A DNA stretch of 64,000 nucleotides from Paracoccus sp. MA (GTDB lineage Bacteria > Pseudomonadota > Alphaproteobacteria > Rhodobacterales > Rhodobacteraceae). Shown one piece after another: positions 62,382 through 64,000 of this stretch. A program made the position numbers and the translations under genes. The first letter of the stretch is position 1; each line of letters opens with the position of its first letter. Where the stretch lies: positions 2,299,001 through 2,363,000 of the forward strand of contig NZ_CP087598.1 of the NCBI RefSeq assembly GCF_020990385.1. The letters run 5' to 3'. The notes under the pieces were generated by a model. That model saw only the letters and a list, made by a program, of their open reading frames with translations, was not told where the DNA came from and did not search any database.

Positions 62382-63956
62382 TTGCTGAAGCTGCAAGACT
62401 ATTGGCGCGAACGAAGCGCAAGGCAGAGGGCCATTCTGGCCGCGGCCTTTCTGTTCACATTTGCCGCGATTGCCGGGCTTTCCTGGATGGCCAGCCGTCC
62501 CGGGATGGCGCTGCTCTATTCCGGCCTCGACCCGCAGCAATCCGGCGCGGTGATGGCCGCGGTCGAGAAGTCTGGCGTCCCCTACGAGATCCGGGGCGAT
62601 TCGATCTGGGTCGCGGAAAGCCGCCGCGACGCGCTGCGCATGACGCTTGCCGGCGAGGGGCTGCCTTCTGCCGGCGGCACCGGATACGAAATCCTCGACG
62701 GCATGTCGGGATTCGGCACCACATCGCAGATGTTCGATGCCGCCTATTGGCGCGCGAAGGAAGGCGAGCTTGCACGCACCATCCTGGCGCTGCCGAATGT
62801 CAAGGCGGCCCGCGTGCACCTGGCCGTCCCCCAGGGCCGCGGCTATCGGCGCGAGGCCGAGGCGACCGCCTCGGTGACGCTGACGACCGACGGCACGCCC
62901 ATCAATCGCGGCCAGGCCAGGGCCCTGAAATTCCTGGTTTCCTCCGGCGTGCCGGGGATGTCTGCGGATCGGGTGGCCGTGATCGACAGCGAGCGGGGCG
63001 TGGTCTCGTCGGGCGAGGAATTCGCCGGCGAGGACCGTGAGGCCGACATGAAGCGCAATGTCGAGCGCATCCTGGCCGCGCATGTCGGCCATGGCAACGC
63101 CATCGTCGAGCTGCATCTGGACGTGGTCAACGAATCCGAACTGCTGACCGAGCAGCGTTTCGACCCGCAGGAACGCGCACTGATCTCGCAGGAAAACGAG
63201 GAAACCGCCGATCAGAGCACCAACGCGCAGCAGGGCGTGGTCACTGCGGCCTCGAATCTGCCCGAAGGGCAGGGCAGTTCCGGCGATCAGAGCCGCTCCT
63301 CGCGGTCCGAAACCCGCCAGCGTTCGAATTTCGAGGTCAGCAGGGTCACGCGCGAGGTGACGCGCCAGCCTGGCGCGACCCGCCGCCTGACGGTGGCCGT
63401 TCTGGTCAACGGCGTCGCCCGACCGGGTGCGAATGGCGAAACCGCGCTGGTCCCGCGCGACGAGGCCGAGCTGCAGGCGATCCGCGAGCTGGTCGCCTCG
63501 GCCGTCGGCTTCGACGAGGCGCGCGGCGATGCGATCACCGTGAAATCGCTGCCCTTCGCCACGCTGTCCGAGGCGGGCACCCTTGCCAGCACCGGCGGCT
63601 TCCTGTCCAGGCTGGACCTGAACGGCTTCATCCGCATCGCGCTGGTCGGCTTCTTCGCGCTGGCGCTGGCGGCCTTCCTGCTGCGCCCGCTGCTGAGGTC
63701 GAGGACCGGGGGCGGAGCGGCCCCGGCGGCGCTCGACAGGTCCGGGCCGCTGCCCGCCCTGGCGGCGGACAGGACCGCTGCCGATGCCGCGCCGGCGCCG
63801 GCCATTCCGAACGTCGTCCCCGAAATCGACTTCACGCCGATGGCCGCGGGCGACGCCGATCCGGTCGGACGGCTCAAGGAGCTGATGAAATCGCGCAAGG
63901 ACGAAAGCCTGCAGATCCTGTCGGGCTGGATCGAGAAGCGTGAGGATGCCGTATGA
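62382..63956 (+). CDS. fliF: Flagellar MS-ring protein FliF
   Basis: A 524-residue FliF. The first membrane helix is at about 20-40 (ILAAAFLFTFAAIAGLSWM), followed by the YscJ-like secretin-type region with LLYSGLDPQQSGAVMAAVEK. A FliF-specific ring region follows (VRVTREVTRQ-like segment SRVTREVTRQPGATRRL). The second helix is near 415-435, and a cytoplasmic tail binds FliG (DPVGRLKELMKSRKDESLQIL). The start appears to be a TTG at 62382 with GGGGGCGG upstream; no in-frame ATG fits. It is first in the rightward unit and overlaps the next start by four bases. Confidence 0.95.
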   Translation: MLKLQDYWRERSARQRAILAAAFLFTFAAIAGLSWMASRPGMALLYSGLDPQQSGAVMAAVEKSGVPYEIRGDSIWVAESRRDALRMTLAGEGLPSAGGTGYEILDGMSGFGTTSQMFDAAYWRAKEGELARTILALPNVKAARVHLAVPQGRGYRREAEATASVTLTTDGTPINRGQARALKFLVSSGVPGMSADRVAVIDSERGVVSSGEEFAGEDREADMKRNVERILAAHVGHGNAIVELHLDVVNESELLTEQRFDPQERALISQENEETADQSTNAQQGVVTAASNLPEGQGSSGDQSRSSRSETRQRSNFEVSRVTREVTRQPGATRRLTVAVLVNGVARPGANGETALVPRDEAELQAIRELVASAVGFDEARGDAITVKSLPFATLSEAGTLASTGGFLSRLDLNGFIRIALVGFFALALAAFLLRPLLRSRTGGGAAPAALDRSGPLPALAADRTAADAAPAPAIPNVVPEIDFTPMAAGDADPVGRLKELMKSRKDESLQILSGWIEKREDAV

Positions 63957-64000
63957 GACCCGCCGCACTTCGCCTCGACTCGTTCTCCTCGGGCCCTTCG
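63953..64000 (+). CDS. Start of the gene after fliF (possibly FliH-like), cut by window end
   Basis: An ATG at 63953 overlaps the fliF stop as ATGA, and the frame is open to the end of the window, giving MRPAALRLDSFSSGPS. Sixteen residues are too few to identify a family. In related flagellar clusters a FliH-like export ATPase regulator often follows fliF (or fliG), so that is the best guess from position. Confidence 0.45.
   Translation, partial: MRPAALRLDSFSSGPS

Noticed and set aside
1..64000. CRISPR arrays, tRNA and rRNA genes
   Set aside because: No regularly spaced repeats, no tRNA T-loop/acceptor pairs and no rRNA-like sequence were recognised by reading; a covariance-model search would be the decisive test.

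Overview
The window is GC-rich, tightly packed bacterial chromosome (or chromid) from an alphaproteobacterium. The proteins look like Rhodobacteraceae, and Paracoccus is the nearest genus I would name. The grounds are the flagellar gene order (fliF facing fliL/motA/flhA/fliR/flhB), an L-carnitine locus with a BKACE enzyme, a tripartite tricarboxylate transporter with TctDE, and short DUF1127-like proteins. No organism-specific marker such as rRNA is present. I found no rRNA, tRNA, CRISPR array or intact transposase.

Layout. 1-3.3 kb: end of a LysR regulator, a luciferase-like flavin oxidoreductase and a Kef-type K+/H+ antiporter. 3.3-12.1 kb (mostly minus strand): an expanded 5-oxoproline/urea-carboxylase-like locus. 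It holds a HutD-family protein, an AbrB-family membrane protein, a biotin carboxylase-BCCP fusion, a KipI-KipA (PxpB-PxpC) fusion, YcsI (DUF1445), YcsF/PxpA and an NRAMP-like transporter, with a divergent GntR/FCD regulator. 12.2-17.1 kb: an HPP-CBS membrane protein, a glycosyltransferase, a two-domain Gfo/Idh/MocA plus SDR fusion, and an AmiS/UreI channel. 17.2-19.4 kb: a membrane-anchored SGNH-like protein and a DUF475/TerC protein with a clear terminator. 19.5-25.9 kb: the TctDE two-component system, a divergent solute-binding protein and the TctCBA carboxylate transporter.

26.0-27.8 kb holds two very small genes and a glycosyltransferase. 27.7-37.0 kb is a tightly overlapped L-carnitine catabolic operon: alpha/beta hydrolase, a peptide-type ABC transporter, L-carnitine dehydrogenase-thioesterase and BKACE, facing a GlxA/CdhR-type activator. 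37-39.7 kb has a DUF1127-like protein, two LysR regulators and a PACE drug exporter divergent from one of them. 39.7-44.3 kb is a PhnCDE-type ABC transporter with a fused double permease, next to selA; I infer it imports a selenium oxyanion. 44.6-50.0 kb is a surface/processing cluster: a glycosyltransferase-hydrolase fusion, a GT61 glycosyltransferase, and an S8 peptidase overlapping an 87-residue partner gene.

50.0-55.4 kb is the least orderly part. It has about 1.3 kb of apparently decayed sequence, a flavin reductase, a short unusual cytochrome P450 preceded by an 8-codon ORF, and an MFS exporter gene interrupted by an in-frame amber codon. 55.4-64 kb is a flagellar block on the minus strand (FliJ-like, flhB, fliR, flhA, a small exported protein, motA, a MotE-like protein, a small coiled-coil protein, fliL), with fliF and the start of the next gene on the plus strand. 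The FliJ-like frame has no stop where one is expected, so the left edge of the flagellar block looks like a rearrangement junction.

Most operons use 4-base start/stop overlaps (ATGA, GTGA, TTGA), which makes the transcription units easy to read. The best leads for new biology are the S8 peptidase with its partner, the P450 with its mini-ORF, the selenium-linked ABC transporter, and the two unusual enzyme fusions.
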